Source of the DNA: Mesorhizobium australicum WSM2073
GTDB lineage: Bacteria; Pseudomonadota; Alphaproteobacteria; Rhizobiales; Rhizobiaceae
Reading direction: 5' to 3'
DNA length: 64,000 nucleotides
Assembly: GCF_000230995.2 (NCBI RefSeq)
Contig: NC_019973.1
Coordinates: 620,001 to 684,000, forward strand
Shown here piece after piece: positions 53,994 to 62,768 of this stretch. The translations under genes were made by a program, and so were the position numbers. Each line of letters begins with the position of its first letter. Position 1 is the first letter of the stretch. A model generated the notes under the pieces. The model saw only the letters and a program-made list of their open reading frames with translations. It was not told the origin of the DNA and did not search any database.

Positions 53994-54911
53994 ATGCCGC
54001 TCGCGATGAACCGTGAGGTCTTCATTACCTGTGCCGTGACCGGGTCCGGCGGCTCGCAGGATCGCTCACCCCACGTACCGCGCTCGCCCAAGCAGATCGC
54101 CGATTCGGCCATCGACGCGGCCAAGGCCGGCGCTGCCATCGTCCATTGCCATGTGCGCGACCCCGAAACCGGCAAGCCCAGGCGCGACGTGCATCTCTAC
54201 CGCGAGGTGACCGAGCGCATCCGCGCGGCGGATGTCGACATCATCCTGAACCTCACCGCCGGCATGGGCGGAGACATGGTGTTCGGCTCGCCCGAAGCGC
54301 CGCTGCCGCTCAACGAAAAAGGCACCGACATGGGCGGCGCCACCAACCGCATGGAACATGTGCGCCAGTGCCTGCCGGAAATCTGCACGCTCGACTGCGG
54401 CACCATGAATTTCGCCGAGGCCGACTATGTCATGACCAACACGCCCGGCATGCTGCGCGCCATGGGCGGCATGATGACGGCGCTCGGCGTCAAGCCCGAG
54501 ATCGAGGCCTTCGACACCGGGCATCTCTGGTTCGCCAAGCAACTGGTCGAGGAAAAGGTGCTCGATCCGGACGCGCTGGTGCAGCTCTGCATGGGCGTGC
54601 CGTGGGGGGCGCCCGACGACCTCAACACCTTCATGGCGATGGTCAACAACGTGCCGTCGACATGGAACTGGTCGGCTTTCGCCATCGGCCGCAATCAGAT
54701 GGCCTACGCCGCTGCCGCCGTGCTCGCCGGCGGCAATGTCCGCGTCGGCCTCGAGGACAATCTGTGGCTCGACAAGGGCGTGCTGGCGACCAATGCGCAA
54801 TTGGTCGAGCGTGCCGCCTCGATCGTCACCAATCTCGGCGCCCGGATCCTGGGGCCGGAAGAAGTGCGCAAGAAGCTCAACCTGACCAAGCGAGCGCCGA
54901 TCGCGGCATAA
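53994..54911 (+). CDS. Beta-keto acid cleavage enzyme (BKACE), probable dehydrocarnitine cleavage
   Basis: The 305-residue barrel has the zinc motif IVHCHVRDPETG (about residue 42), a GGDMVFGSP loop and MGVPWGAPDD. In other bacteria the enzyme next to carnitine dehydrogenase converts 3-dehydrocarnitine plus acetyl-CoA to betainyl-CoA and acetoacetate. Here it is also divergent from a CdhR-like regulator and followed by carnitine dehydrogenase. GGAGGAG eight bases before the ATG defines the start. Confidence 0.9.
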   Translation: MPLAMNREVFITCAVTGSGGSQDRSPHVPRSPKQIADSAIDAAKAGAAIVHCHVRDPETGKPRRDVHLYREVTERIRAADVDIILNLTAGMGGDMVFGSPEAPLPLNEKGTDMGGATNRMEHVRQCLPEICTLDCGTMNFAEADYVMTNTPGMLRAMGGMMTALGVKPEIEAFDTGHLWFAKQLVEEKVLDPDALVQLCMGVPWGAPDDLNTFMAMVNNVPSTWNWSAFAIGRNQMAYAAAAVLAGGNVRVGLEDNLWLDKGVLATNAQLVERAASIVTNLGARILGPEEVRKKLNLTKRAPIAA

Positions 54912-54933
54912 ATTATTCGCAGGGAGGGTCGAT

Positions 54934-55563
54934 ATGGCTACTGTAAAATTCACCGCCATGAAGGATGGCGACAGGCAAGACTACGAGTTCCTGACCGCGC
55001 ACGAGATCGACTACGCGGCCAGGACCGGCGAGCGGCTGCTGGACGCGCTGGTGCAGCTCGACGAAGGCCTGTCCGGCTACAAGATCACCCGGCTGGGTCA
55101 TTCGCTGCAGGCTGCCACGCGGGCCTGGCGCGACGGCGCCGACACCGACTGGATCGCCTGCGCCGTGCTGCACGACATCGGCGACATCTACGCGCCCTAC
55201 AATCACGACGAATACGCCGCTTCGATCCTGAAACCTTTCGTGCGCGAGCAATGCACCTGGGTGGTGGAGAAGCATGGCGACTTCCAGCGCCTCTATTACG
55301 CCCACCACCTCGGCGGCAATCGCCATGCGCGCGACCGTTTCGCCGGCCATGCCTATTTCGACGATTGCGACCAGTTTTGCGAACGCTGGGACCAGTCGAG
55401 CTTCGACCCTGATTATGAGACGCTGCCGATCGACTTCTTCCGGCCGTTCGTGCTCGAAGTCTTCGCCCGCAAAGCCTACGACCCATCGGTCATCCGCGCC
55501 GGCGAGCGCGTGCCTCTCACCGATCCCGAAACCGCCAGGACAAGAACCGGAGCCTCTCAATGA
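54934..55563 (+). CDS. HD-domain protein in the carnitine operon (possible di-iron oxygenase or hydrolase)
   Basis: The 209-residue protein has an HD-type metal site: His in RLGHSLQAATRA (about residue 55), HD in VLHDIGDIY (about residue 80), further His in the next helices and a late Asp in the WDQSSFDPDYE segment. This spacing recalls PhnZ/MIOX-like mixed-valent di-iron oxygenases as much as phosphohydrolases. It lies between BKACE and carnitine dehydrogenase and overlaps the latter by 4 bp. The reaction is unknown. Confidence 0.75.
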   Translation: MATVKFTAMKDGDRQDYEFLTAHEIDYAARTGERLLDALVQLDEGLSGYKITRLGHSLQAATRAWRDGADTDWIACAVLHDIGDIYAPYNHDEYAASILKPFVREQCTWVVEKHGDFQRLYYAHHLGGNRHARDRFAGHAYFDDCDQFCERWDQSSFDPDYETLPIDFFRPFVLEVFARKAYDPSVIRAGERVPLTDPETARTRTGASQ

Positions 55564-56654
55564 GCATCATCAACAAGGCGGCCGCCATCGGCGGCGGTGT
55601 CATCGGCGCCGGCTGGGTGGCGCGGCTCCTGCTCAACGGCATCGACGTGTCGATCTTCGATCCCGATCCCGAAGCTTCGCGCAAGGTCTCGGAAGTGATG
55701 AAGGGCGCGCGCCGCGCCTATAGGCAGATGGTGCCGGGCGGCCTGCCCAAGGAGGGCAAGCTGACCTTCGCCAAGACCATCGCCGAGGCGGTCGCGGATG
55801 CCGACTTCGTCCAGGAAAGCGTGCCGGAACGGCTCGACCTCAAGCACAAGGTGCTGGCCGAGATCGACACCCACGCGCCGGCCAACGCCATCGTCGGTTC
55901 GTCGACCTCTGGAATCAAGCCGACCGACATGCAGGTGGCGATGAAGAGGCACCCGGAACGGCTGGTCGTCGGCCATCCGTTCAATCCGGTCTATCTGCTG
56001 CCGCTGGTCGAGATCGTCGGCGGCGACCAGACTTTCCCGGAAGCCATCGAAGTCGCCAAGGAGATCTATGCCTCGATCGGCATGAAGCCGGTCGTCATCC
56101 GCAAGGAGATCGAGGCTTTCGTCGGCGACCGCCTGCTCGAAGCCGCCTGGCGTGAGGCTCTGTGGCTGATCAAGGATGGCATCTGCACGGTCGAGGAACT
56201 CGACGACATCATGCGCTACGGCTTCGGCCTGCGCTGGGCGCAGATGGGCATGTTCCAGGTCTATCGCGTCGCCGGCGGCGAGGCCGGCATGCGCCACTTC
56301 ATGGCGCAGTTCGGGCCGTGCCTGAAATGGCCGTGGACCAAGCTGATGGACGTGCCGGAGTTCAACGACGAGCTGGTCGACCTGATTGCCACCCAGTCGG
56401 ACGACCAGGCGCACGGCCTGTCGATCCGCGAGCTGGAAAAGATCCGCGACGACAATCTGGTCGCGATCATGGATGCGCTGTCGAAGCAGAACAAGGGCAA
56501 GGGGTGGGGTGCCGGCGCGCTGCACAAGGACTATACGAAGCAACTGGCCAAGCTGGCGGCGAAGAAGCCCGTGGCCTCGAAGGCAGCGGAAAGGGCCAGG
56601 GCCGCCAAGCCGGTGAAGAAAGCCGAAAAGCCGAAGAAAAAGAAGAAGGGCTGA
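55560..56654 (+). CDS. lcdH: L-carnitine 3-dehydrogenase, with Lys-rich tail
   Basis: This enzyme oxidises L-carnitine to 3-dehydrocarnitine with NAD+. The 364-residue protein has a 3-hydroxyacyl-CoA-dehydrogenase-like fold: IGGGVIGAGWVARLLLNG at residues 10-27, GHPFNPVYLLPLVEIVGG near residue 138, and conserved Arg/Trp-rich helices. Some family members carry a fused thioesterase at the C-terminus. Here the chain instead ends with about 45 residues rich in Lys and Ala (KKPVASKAAERARAAKPVKK and on). GTGG overlap with the HD gene shows coupling. Confidence 0.92.
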   Translation: MSIINKAAAIGGGVIGAGWVARLLLNGIDVSIFDPDPEASRKVSEVMKGARRAYRQMVPGGLPKEGKLTFAKTIAEAVADADFVQESVPERLDLKHKVLAEIDTHAPANAIVGSSTSGIKPTDMQVAMKRHPERLVVGHPFNPVYLLPLVEIVGGDQTFPEAIEVAKEIYASIGMKPVVIRKEIEAFVGDRLLEAAWREALWLIKDGICTVEELDDIMRYGFGLRWAQMGMFQVYRVAGGEAGMRHFMAQFGPCLKWPWTKLMDVPEFNDELVDLIATQSDDQAHGLSIRELEKIRDDNLVAIMDALSKQNKGKGWGAGALHKDYTKQLAKLAAKKPVASKAAERARAAKPVKKAEKPKKKKKG

Positions 56655-56658
56655 GACC

Positions 56659-57822
56659 ATGGATTTCGGTCTTTCGGAAGAGCAGAAACTCATTGTCGAG
56701 ACGACGCGCGCCTTCGTCGAGAGCGAGCTTTATCCGCACGAGCGCGAGGTCGAGCGCACTGGCGTGCTGCGCCGCGAGCTGATCGAGGAGATCAAGGCGA
56801 AGGCGATCGAGGCGGGCCTCTATGCCGCCAACATGCCTGCCGATGTCGGCGGCGCGGGGCTCGATACGGTGACCTGGCTGCTCTACGAGAAGGAACTCGG
56901 CCGCGCCAATTACGCACTGCACTGGACCTGCGTGGCGCGCCCCTCCAACATCCTGCTCGCCGGCACGCCGGAGCAGCGCGAAAAATATCTTTTCCCCTGC
57001 ATCCGCGGCGAGAAATGGGACTGCCTGGCGATGACCGAGCCGGGCGCCGGCTCCGACCTGCGCGGCATGAAGGCGACCGCCGTGCAGGATGGCGACGACT
57101 GGGTGCTGAACGGCACCAAGCATTTTATCTCCCACGCCGATCTCGCCGATTTCGCCATCGTCTTCATGGCCTCGGGCGAAGAGGATTCACCGCGCGGAAA
57201 GCGCAAGAAGATCACCGCCTTCTTCGTCGACAAGGGCACCAAGGGATTCACGGTGCGCGACGGCTATCGCAACGTCTCGCATCGCGGCTACACCAACGCC
57301 ATCCTCGAATTCGACGATTGCCGCCTGCCGGCATCCCAGGTTCTGGGCGAGGTGCACAAGGGCTTCGACGTCGCCAATTCCTGGCTCGGCGCCACGCGCC
57401 TGCAGGTCGGCGCCACCTGCCTCGGCCGTGCCGAGCGAGCGCTCGGCCATGCGGTCGAATATGCCGCGCAGCGCCAGCAGTTCGGCCAGCAGATCGGCAA
57501 ATTCCAGGGCGTGTCGTTCAAGCTCGCCGACATGGCGACGGAACTCAAGGCCGCCGACCTGATGGTGTTCGAAGCCGGCTGGAAGTACGATCAGGGAACC
57601 GTCACCGACCAGGACATGGCCATGGCCAAGCTGAAGGCCACCGAAATGCTCGCCTTCGTTGCCGACGAGGCCATCCAGATCCATGGTGGCATGGGGCTGA
57701 TGGATGACCTGCCGCTGGAGCGCATCTGGCGCGACGCCCGCGTCGAGCGCATCTGGGAAGGCACGTCGGAGATTCAGCGACATATTATTTCGCGGGCGCT
57801 GCTGCGTCCGTTCGGGGCTTGA
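56659..57822 (+). CDS. Acyl-CoA dehydrogenase (candidate butyrobetainyl/crotonobetainyl-CoA enzyme)
   Basis: The 387-residue flavoprotein has the FAD segment AMTEPGAGSDLRGMKAT (about residue 123), YAAQRQQFGQQIGKFQG (about residue 270) and the catalytic Glu in WEGTSEIQRHI near the end. Between carnitine dehydrogenase and a CoA ligase plus CaiD, it probably oxidises butyrobetainyl-CoA or reduces crotonobetainyl-CoA. Sequence alone gives only the superfamily. It starts 4 bp after lcdH. Confidence 0.88.
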   Translation: MDFGLSEEQKLIVETTRAFVESELYPHEREVERTGVLRRELIEEIKAKAIEAGLYAANMPADVGGAGLDTVTWLLYEKELGRANYALHWTCVARPSNILLAGTPEQREKYLFPCIRGEKWDCLAMTEPGAGSDLRGMKATAVQDGDDWVLNGTKHFISHADLADFAIVFMASGEEDSPRGKRKKITAFFVDKGTKGFTVRDGYRNVSHRGYTNAILEFDDCRLPASQVLGEVHKGFDVANSWLGATRLQVGATCLGRAERALGHAVEYAAQRQQFGQQIGKFQGVSFKLADMATELKAADLMVFEAGWKYDQGTVTDQDMAMAKLKATEMLAFVADEAIQIHGGMGLMDDLPLERIWRDARVERIWEGTSEIQRHIISRALLRPFGA

Positions 57823-57825
57823 TCG

Positions 57826-59904
57826 ATGCATAAACTTGAACGCCTCCTGCGCCCCAAATCGATCGCCGTGTTCGGCGGCGTGCAGGCCGCCGCCGTCGTC
57901 GCGCAATCGATCAAGATGGGCTTTGCCGGCGAGATCTGGCCGGTGCACCCAACCAAGGACGAAGTGGCCGGACGCAAGGCCTACCGATCCGTCGCCGATT
58001 TGCCCGGCGCGCCGGACGCCGCCTTTGTCGGCGTCAACCGGCACCTCACCATCGAGGTGGTCAAGGCGCTGGCCGAACGCGGCGCCGGCGGCGCCGTCTG
58101 CTTTGCCGCCGGCTTCCTCGAGACCGAGGCCTATGACGAGGACGGCGAAAGGCTGCAGGCCGAACTGGTGGCCGCCGCCGGCCAGATGCCGATCATCGGA
58201 CCGAACTGCTACGGCCTGATCAATTATGCGGACGGCGCGCTTTTGTGGCCAGACCAGCATGGCGGCATCAGGCTGGAAGGCGGCGGCAAGGGTGTCGCCA
58301 TCATCACCCAGTCGTCCAACATCGCCATCAACATGACGATGCAGAAGCGCGGCCTACCGATCGCCTTCCTGATGACCGCCGGCAACCAGGCGCAGACCGG
58401 CCTGTCCGAAATGGCGCTCGGCCTGATCGAGGACGAGCGCGTCACCGCGCTTGGCCTGCACATCGAGGCGTTCGATTCGGTAGCCGGCTTCGAGCGCCTG
58501 GCGGCAAGGGCACGTGAGCTCAAGAAGCCGATCATCGCTATGAAGGTCGGCCGCTCCGAGCAGGCGCGGCAGGCAACCGTCTCGCACACGGCGTCACTCG
58601 CCGGCTCGGACGCTGCTTCCGGCGCCTTCCTGAAGCGGCTTGGCATCGCTCGCGTCGATTCCATCCCCTCCTTCATCGAGGCGCTGAAGCTGCTGCACAT
58701 CACCGGCCCGCTGCCTGGCTATACCTTGTCGTCGATGAGCTGTTCGGGCGGCGAGGCATCGGTCATGGCCGACAGCGCCGAAGGCCGATGGGTCAACTTC
58801 CCGGTCCTGAACGACACCCATCGCGCCCATGTCAAATCGACGCTCGGGCCGCTGGTCGCGGTGGCCAATCCCCTGGACTATCACACCTTCATCTGGAACA
58901 ACGAGCCGGCGATGACCGCCACCTTCACCGCCATGGTGTCGGGCGGCTTCGACCTCAACATGCTGGTGCTCGACTTCCCGCGTCCCGATCGCTGCTCGGT
59001 GACCGACTGGTGGGCGACGCTGCGCGCCTTCGAATCGGCGCTAAAGACCAACAAGGCGCATGGCGCCATCGTCTCCTCGTTGCCGGAGAACCTGCCGGAG
59101 GAATACACCGCCGAGCTGATGGCGCGGGGCATGGTGCCGCTGTTCGGCATTTCCGAGGCGATGGATGCGGCCCAAGCCGCGGCCTTCATCGGCTGGGCCT
59201 GGCGCGAACCGCAGGCGCAGCCGGTGGATACATCGGCGTCGGGCGCGGCCGGTGGCGATCATGTTACGCCCGACGAGGCGCAAGCCAAGGCGCGGCTGAT
59301 CAAGGCCGGGCTTCCAGTGCCAAAAGGCGAACGCGCCGGCAATGCGGTCGAAGCGGTGATCTCGTCGATGGCGCTCGGCTTTCCCGTCGCCCTGAAGGCG
59401 CTTGGCGTCACCCACAAGTCCGAGGTCGGCGCCGTCAGGCTGAACCTCAAGGACGCCGAATCGGTCAGCACCGCGGCGCATGACCTGTTGCCGCTCGGCA
59501 CCGGGCTCTATGTCGAGCGCATGGTGCGCGACGGCGTCGCCGAACTGATCGTCGGCTTCACCCGCGACCCGATGTTCGGCGCCGTGATGACGCTGGGCAC
59601 CGGCGGCGTGCTGGTCGAATTGCTGCGCGACAGCGTCACGCTGATGCTGCCGGCAACGCGCGACGACATCGAGGCCGCACTGCGCGGCCTGAAACTGTTC
59701 CCGCTGCTCGAAGGCTATCGCGGTCGGCCGAAGGCCGATCTCGCGGCCGCCATCGACGCCATCGCGGGCATTGCCGGCTTCGTGCAGGAGAATGCCGGCG
59801 AGATCGAGGAACTCGACATCAATCCACTGATCGTCTGCTCCGAGGGCAAGGGTGCCTGGATCGCCGATGCATTGCTGGTGCTGGGAGAAAACAAGAATGC
59901 CTGA
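57826..59904 (+). CDS. ADP-forming acyl-CoA synthetase (fused alpha/beta)
   Basis: The 692-residue protein has a CoA-binding domain (about 1-130), succinyl-CoA-ligase-like domains (about 150-450) and a C-terminal ATP-grasp domain (about 470-690, with FPVALKALGVTHKSEVGAV). Such fused ADP-forming ligases activate carboxylic acids reversibly. Between the acyl-CoA dehydrogenase and CaiD it may form carnitinyl- or butyrobetainyl-CoA in place of the AMP-forming CaiC. Substrate is inferred. It overlaps caiD by 8 bp. Confidence 0.87.
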   Translation: MHKLERLLRPKSIAVFGGVQAAAVVAQSIKMGFAGEIWPVHPTKDEVAGRKAYRSVADLPGAPDAAFVGVNRHLTIEVVKALAERGAGGAVCFAAGFLETEAYDEDGERLQAELVAAAGQMPIIGPNCYGLINYADGALLWPDQHGGIRLEGGGKGVAIITQSSNIAINMTMQKRGLPIAFLMTAGNQAQTGLSEMALGLIEDERVTALGLHIEAFDSVAGFERLAARARELKKPIIAMKVGRSEQARQATVSHTASLAGSDAASGAFLKRLGIARVDSIPSFIEALKLLHITGPLPGYTLSSMSCSGGEASVMADSAEGRWVNFPVLNDTHRAHVKSTLGPLVAVANPLDYHTFIWNNEPAMTATFTAMVSGGFDLNMLVLDFPRPDRCSVTDWWATLRAFESALKTNKAHGAIVSSLPENLPEEYTAELMARGMVPLFGISEAMDAAQAAAFIGWAWREPQAQPVDTSASGAAGGDHVTPDEAQAKARLIKAGLPVPKGERAGNAVEAVISSMALGFPVALKALGVTHKSEVGAVRLNLKDAESVSTAAHDLLPLGTGLYVERMVRDGVAELIVGFTRDPMFGAVMTLGTGGVLVELLRDSVTLMLPATRDDIEAALRGLKLFPLLEGYRGRPKADLAAAIDAIAGIAGFVQENAGEIEELDINPLIVCSEGKGAWIADALLVLGENKNA

Positions 59905-60679
59905 CGTCATTTCGACCCGCCGCGAAGGCTTGATCCTCGAGGTCACGCTCGACCGCCCCAAGGCCAATGCCATCGATCTGAAAACATCGCGGCTGATGGG
60001 CGAAACCTTCAAGGCGTTCCGCGACGATCCCGACCTGCGCGTCGCCATCGTCAAGACCGCCGGCGACAAGTTCTTCAGCGCCGGCTGGGACCTGAAGGCC
60101 GCCGCGAGCGGCGACGCGGTCGACGGCGACTATGGCGTCGGCGGTTTCGCCGGTCTGCAGGAACTGCGCGACCTGAACAAGCCGGTCATCGCCTGCGTCA
60201 ACGGCATGGCGGTGGGCGGCGGCTTCGAGCTGGCGCTGTCCTGCGATCTCATCTACGCCTCCGATCATTCCTCCTTCGCGCTGCCCGAAATCCGCGCCGG
60301 CACGCTGGCCGACGCGGCGACGATCAAGCTGCCGAAGCGCATCCCCTATCATGTCGCCATGGACCTTTTGCTCACCGGCCGCTGGATGGATGTCGCCGAG
60401 GCGCATCGCTGGGGCCTGGTCAACGAGGTGCTGCCCAAGGAAAAGCTCGAGGACCGCGTCTGGGAGATCGCCCGGCTGCTCGCCAGCGGCCCGCCGCTGG
60501 TGTTCGCAGCGATCAAGGAGACCGCGCGGGTGGCGGAATCGCTGACCTTCCAGGAGGCGATGAACAAGGTGACGCGCCGGCAACTGCCGACGGTCGATGC
60601 GCTGTACGGTTCCGAGGACAATATGGAAGGTTTCCGCGCGTTTGCGGAGAAGCGGGAGCCGGTTTGGAAGGGGAAATAA
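59897..60679 (+). CDS. caiD: Crotonobetainyl-CoA hydratase, CaiD-like
   Basis: The 260-residue crotonase-fold enzyme is close to E. coli CaiD from end to end: DRPKANAIDLKTSRLMGE near residue 19, FFSAGWDLKAAASG near residue 59, VGGGFELALSCDLI, and the final AEKREPVWKGK. It would hydrate crotonobetainyl-CoA to L-carnitinyl-CoA or the reverse. It ends the operon and is followed by a palindromic repeat. Length matches CaiD. Confidence 0.9.
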   Translation: MPDVISTRREGLILEVTLDRPKANAIDLKTSRLMGETFKAFRDDPDLRVAIVKTAGDKFFSAGWDLKAAASGDAVDGDYGVGGFAGLQELRDLNKPVIACVNGMAVGGGFELALSCDLIYASDHSSFALPEIRAGTLADAATIKLPKRIPYHVAMDLLLTGRWMDVAEAHRWGLVNEVLPKEKLEDRVWEIARLLASGPPLVFAAIKETARVAESLTFQEAMNKVTRRQLPTVDALYGSEDNMEGFRAFAEKREPVWKGK

Positions 60680-60700
60680 TTCAGAGATGACGGCGCCTGT

Positions 60701-60858
60701 CACCCCCCTCTGCCCTGCCGGGCATCTCCCCCGCAAGGGGGGAGATCGGATGACGTTTCCGCCTTCGCCAATCGCCAGCGCTGCGACAAAAGCACCGCAG
60801 GCGAAGCTGCCAATCTCCCCCCTTGCGGGGGAGATGGCCGGCAGGCCAGAGGGGGGTG
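60701..60858. repeat. Palindromic element with 12-bp terminal inverted repeats
   Basis: Terminal arms CACCCCCCTCTG and CAGAGGGGGGTG are perfect complements. Within them lie two ATCTCCCCC/GGGGGAGAT hairpins (60724-60746 and 60813-60835) in opposite orientation. It is a different family from the GGCGCCGCCCCTCAT elements, although both contain a CGCCAATC module. It separates caiD from the esterase gene. Confidence 0.75.
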
Positions 60859-60892
60859 CCTGGGCTCGATCTTCGAAGTCGGTCCAAGCAGC

Positions 60893-61834
60893 ATGACCGA
60901 CTACATCAAACTCATCGACGCCGAGACCTGGGCCTTCATCGAGCGGACGAATTCCTATTATCCGCCCGACACGATCGATTACACGATCGCGCAGCAGCGC
61001 GAGATCTACGATCGCATGTGCCGCGAGTTCTTTGCCGGCTATCCGCAAGGCGTGACGGCCGAGACGACCGCTATTGCCGGGCCGGCATGCGATGTCCCGA
61101 TGCGCATCTACCGCAACGCAAAGCCGGACCATGCCGCCATGGTGCTCTACCTCCATGGCGGGGGCTTCATCCTCGGCGGGCTGGACAGCCATGACGACGT
61201 CTGCGCCGAGCTTTGCGGCCGCACCGGTTATGAGGTGGTCTCGGTCGACTACCGGCTGGCGCCGGAGCATCTGCATCCGGCCGCTTTCGAGGATGCGATG
61301 AGCGCCATCGAATGGGCCGCCGGGACCTACGACCGCCCGGTCTTGCTGTGCGGCGACAGCGCCGGCGGCAATCTTTGCGCCGCCGTTGCGCACGCGACAC
61401 GTGGCCACGCGAAAAAGCCGATCGGCCAGGTGCTGATCTATCCCGGCCTCGGCGGCGATCGCGCGCGCGGCTCCTATGTGACGCATGCCGAAGCGCCGAT
61501 GCTGACGGTGCGCGACCTTGAATTCTACAAACACATCCGTACCGGCGGCGTGGACCAGACCGGTGACATCACGCTTTATCCGCTGGCCGATGCCGATTTC
61601 GCCAATCTGCCGCCGACCGTGCTGATTACCGCCCAGTGCGACCCGCTGTCATCCGATGGCGAGGCTTATCGCGACCGCATCGTCGCGGCGGGCGGGCGCG
61701 CCGCCTGGTTCGAGGAGCCCGGCCTGGTGCACGGCTATCTCAGGGCCCGGCATGCCGTTGGCCGCGCCCGCGCGAGCTTCACCCGGATCGTCGACGCGGT
61801 GGCCACGCTCGGAAAGGGCGCCTGGACCTGGTAG
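60893..61834 (+). CDS. Alpha/beta hydrolase of the hormone-sensitive-lipase family
   Basis: The 313-residue esterase has the oxyanion motif LHGGGFILGG (about residue 86) and the nucleophile GDSAGGNL (Ser about 161). Asp/His lie in the C-terminal QCDPLSSDG and GLVHGYLRA segments. Next to carnitine genes it could hydrolyse short acyl-carnitines or another ester; this is context only. The repeat upstream makes a separate promoter likely. Confidence 0.88.
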   Translation: MTDYIKLIDAETWAFIERTNSYYPPDTIDYTIAQQREIYDRMCREFFAGYPQGVTAETTAIAGPACDVPMRIYRNAKPDHAAMVLYLHGGGFILGGLDSHDDVCAELCGRTGYEVVSVDYRLAPEHLHPAAFEDAMSAIEWAAGTYDRPVLLCGDSAGGNLCAAVAHATRGHAKKPIGQVLIYPGLGGDRARGSYVTHAEAPMLTVRDLEFYKHIRTGGVDQTGDITLYPLADADFANLPPTVLITAQCDPLSSDGEAYRDRIVAAGGRAAWFEEPGLVHGYLRARHAVGRARASFTRIVDAVATLGKGAWTW

Positions 61835-61851
61835 GATGAATGGCTGTCCGC

Positions 61852-62685
61852 TCAGGACGCCTTGGCCAGGAAGCTCTGATAATCCGATTTCGCCTGCAGC
61901 AGGCGCAGCACGTTCTCGCGCGAACCGCGCACATGCGCGCGGGCCAGCGCGCCGGCGCGGCTGATATCATTTGCGCAGATCGCCTCGACGATCTCGGCGT
62001 GTTCGTCGCGGGCGATCTTCCATTCATCGAGCCACAAGAGTTCGGTCCAGACATAGTGCTGGCACTTGTCGAGGATGCCGCACAGCATGCCATGCAGCAT
62101 GACATTGCCGCTGATCTCGGCAATGACGCGGTGGAGATCGATGCCGACCTCCAGCTCCTGGAATTTTTCCCGCGTCGTGCGGTCGGGAATGGCGGCCAGC
62201 CGCTCGCATTCGGCCAGCATGGCGCGCAGCCGCGCCTTGTCCTTCTCGGTCGCGGCGGCCGCCGCCAGTTCGGTCGCATGACCGTCGAGCAGTTCGCGGA
62301 TGGCGAAGGCCTCGCGGAACATGTTGATGTCGAACTCGGTGACGGCATAGCCCTGGCGCGGCCGGCCGGTGACCAGCCCGTCGCGCTCCAGGCGGTTGAA
62401 GGCTTCGCGCACGGGGGTGCGGCTGACATTGAGTTTCGCCGCGATGTCGCTTTCGGTGACGCGTGAACCCGGCGAAATCTGGCCGGTCACGATCATCGCC
62501 TTGAGCGCGGAATAGACCGAGTCGCGCAGCGTGTTTTTTGGTTCCTTGGCCAAGTTCCGTTTCCAGTTCTCCGGCCGCTTTAGCCGGACATCGCCTCGTT
62601 TGTAGTCGCAGTCGGCGTAATTTGCCACGCCCCGCGGCGCCGTTCCCGCCGTCCAACCGATCGCGCCCGTCGCAGTTGACAACAC
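61852..62685 (-). CDS. GntR/FadR-type (FCD) transcriptional regulator
   Basis: The regulator has a winged helix (ESDIAAKLNVSRTPVREAFN) and an all-helical FCD ligand domain with metal-type ligands EVGIDLHRVIAEISGN. The start is uncertain. The maximal frame begins with a GTG at 62685, but homology begins near a TTG at 62553, which would give a protein of about 233 residues. It is divergent from the transporter operon, which it probably controls through the TTGTATACAA site. Confidence 0.87.
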   Translation of the reverse strand: MLSTATGAIGWTAGTAPRGVANYADCDYKRGDVRLKRPENWKRNLAKEPKNTLRDSVYSALKAMIVTGQISPGSRVTESDIAAKLNVSRTPVREAFNRLERDGLVTGRPRQGYAVTEFDINMFREAFAIRELLDGHATELAAAAATEKDKARLRAMLAECERLAAIPDRTTREKFQELEVGIDLHRVIAEISGNVMLHGMLCGILDKCQHYVWTELLWLDEWKIARDEHAEIVEAICANDISRAGALARAHVRGSRENVLRLLQAKSDYQSFLAKAS

Positions 62686-62708
62686 CGATCTCTCGGCTAC
62701 ATTCTAAA

Positions 62709-62718
62709 TTGTATACAA
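62709..62718. promoter_or_regulatory. Candidate GntR (FCD) operator
   Basis: TTGTATACAA is a perfect palindrome matching the TNGTNNACNA pattern of FadR/GntR regulators. It lies in the divergent promoter region between the GntR gene and the binding-protein gene, about 50 bp before the latter's ATG. Confidence 0.6.
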
Positions 62719-62768
62719 AATCGCATGCCAAATCAAAAACAAATGGGAACACCGGTCGGAGAACCGAA

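Noticed and set aside
59819..61534. Minus-strand frame of 571 codons across caiD, a repeat and the esterase
   Set aside because: Runs through two genes and a palindromic repeat; shadow composition.
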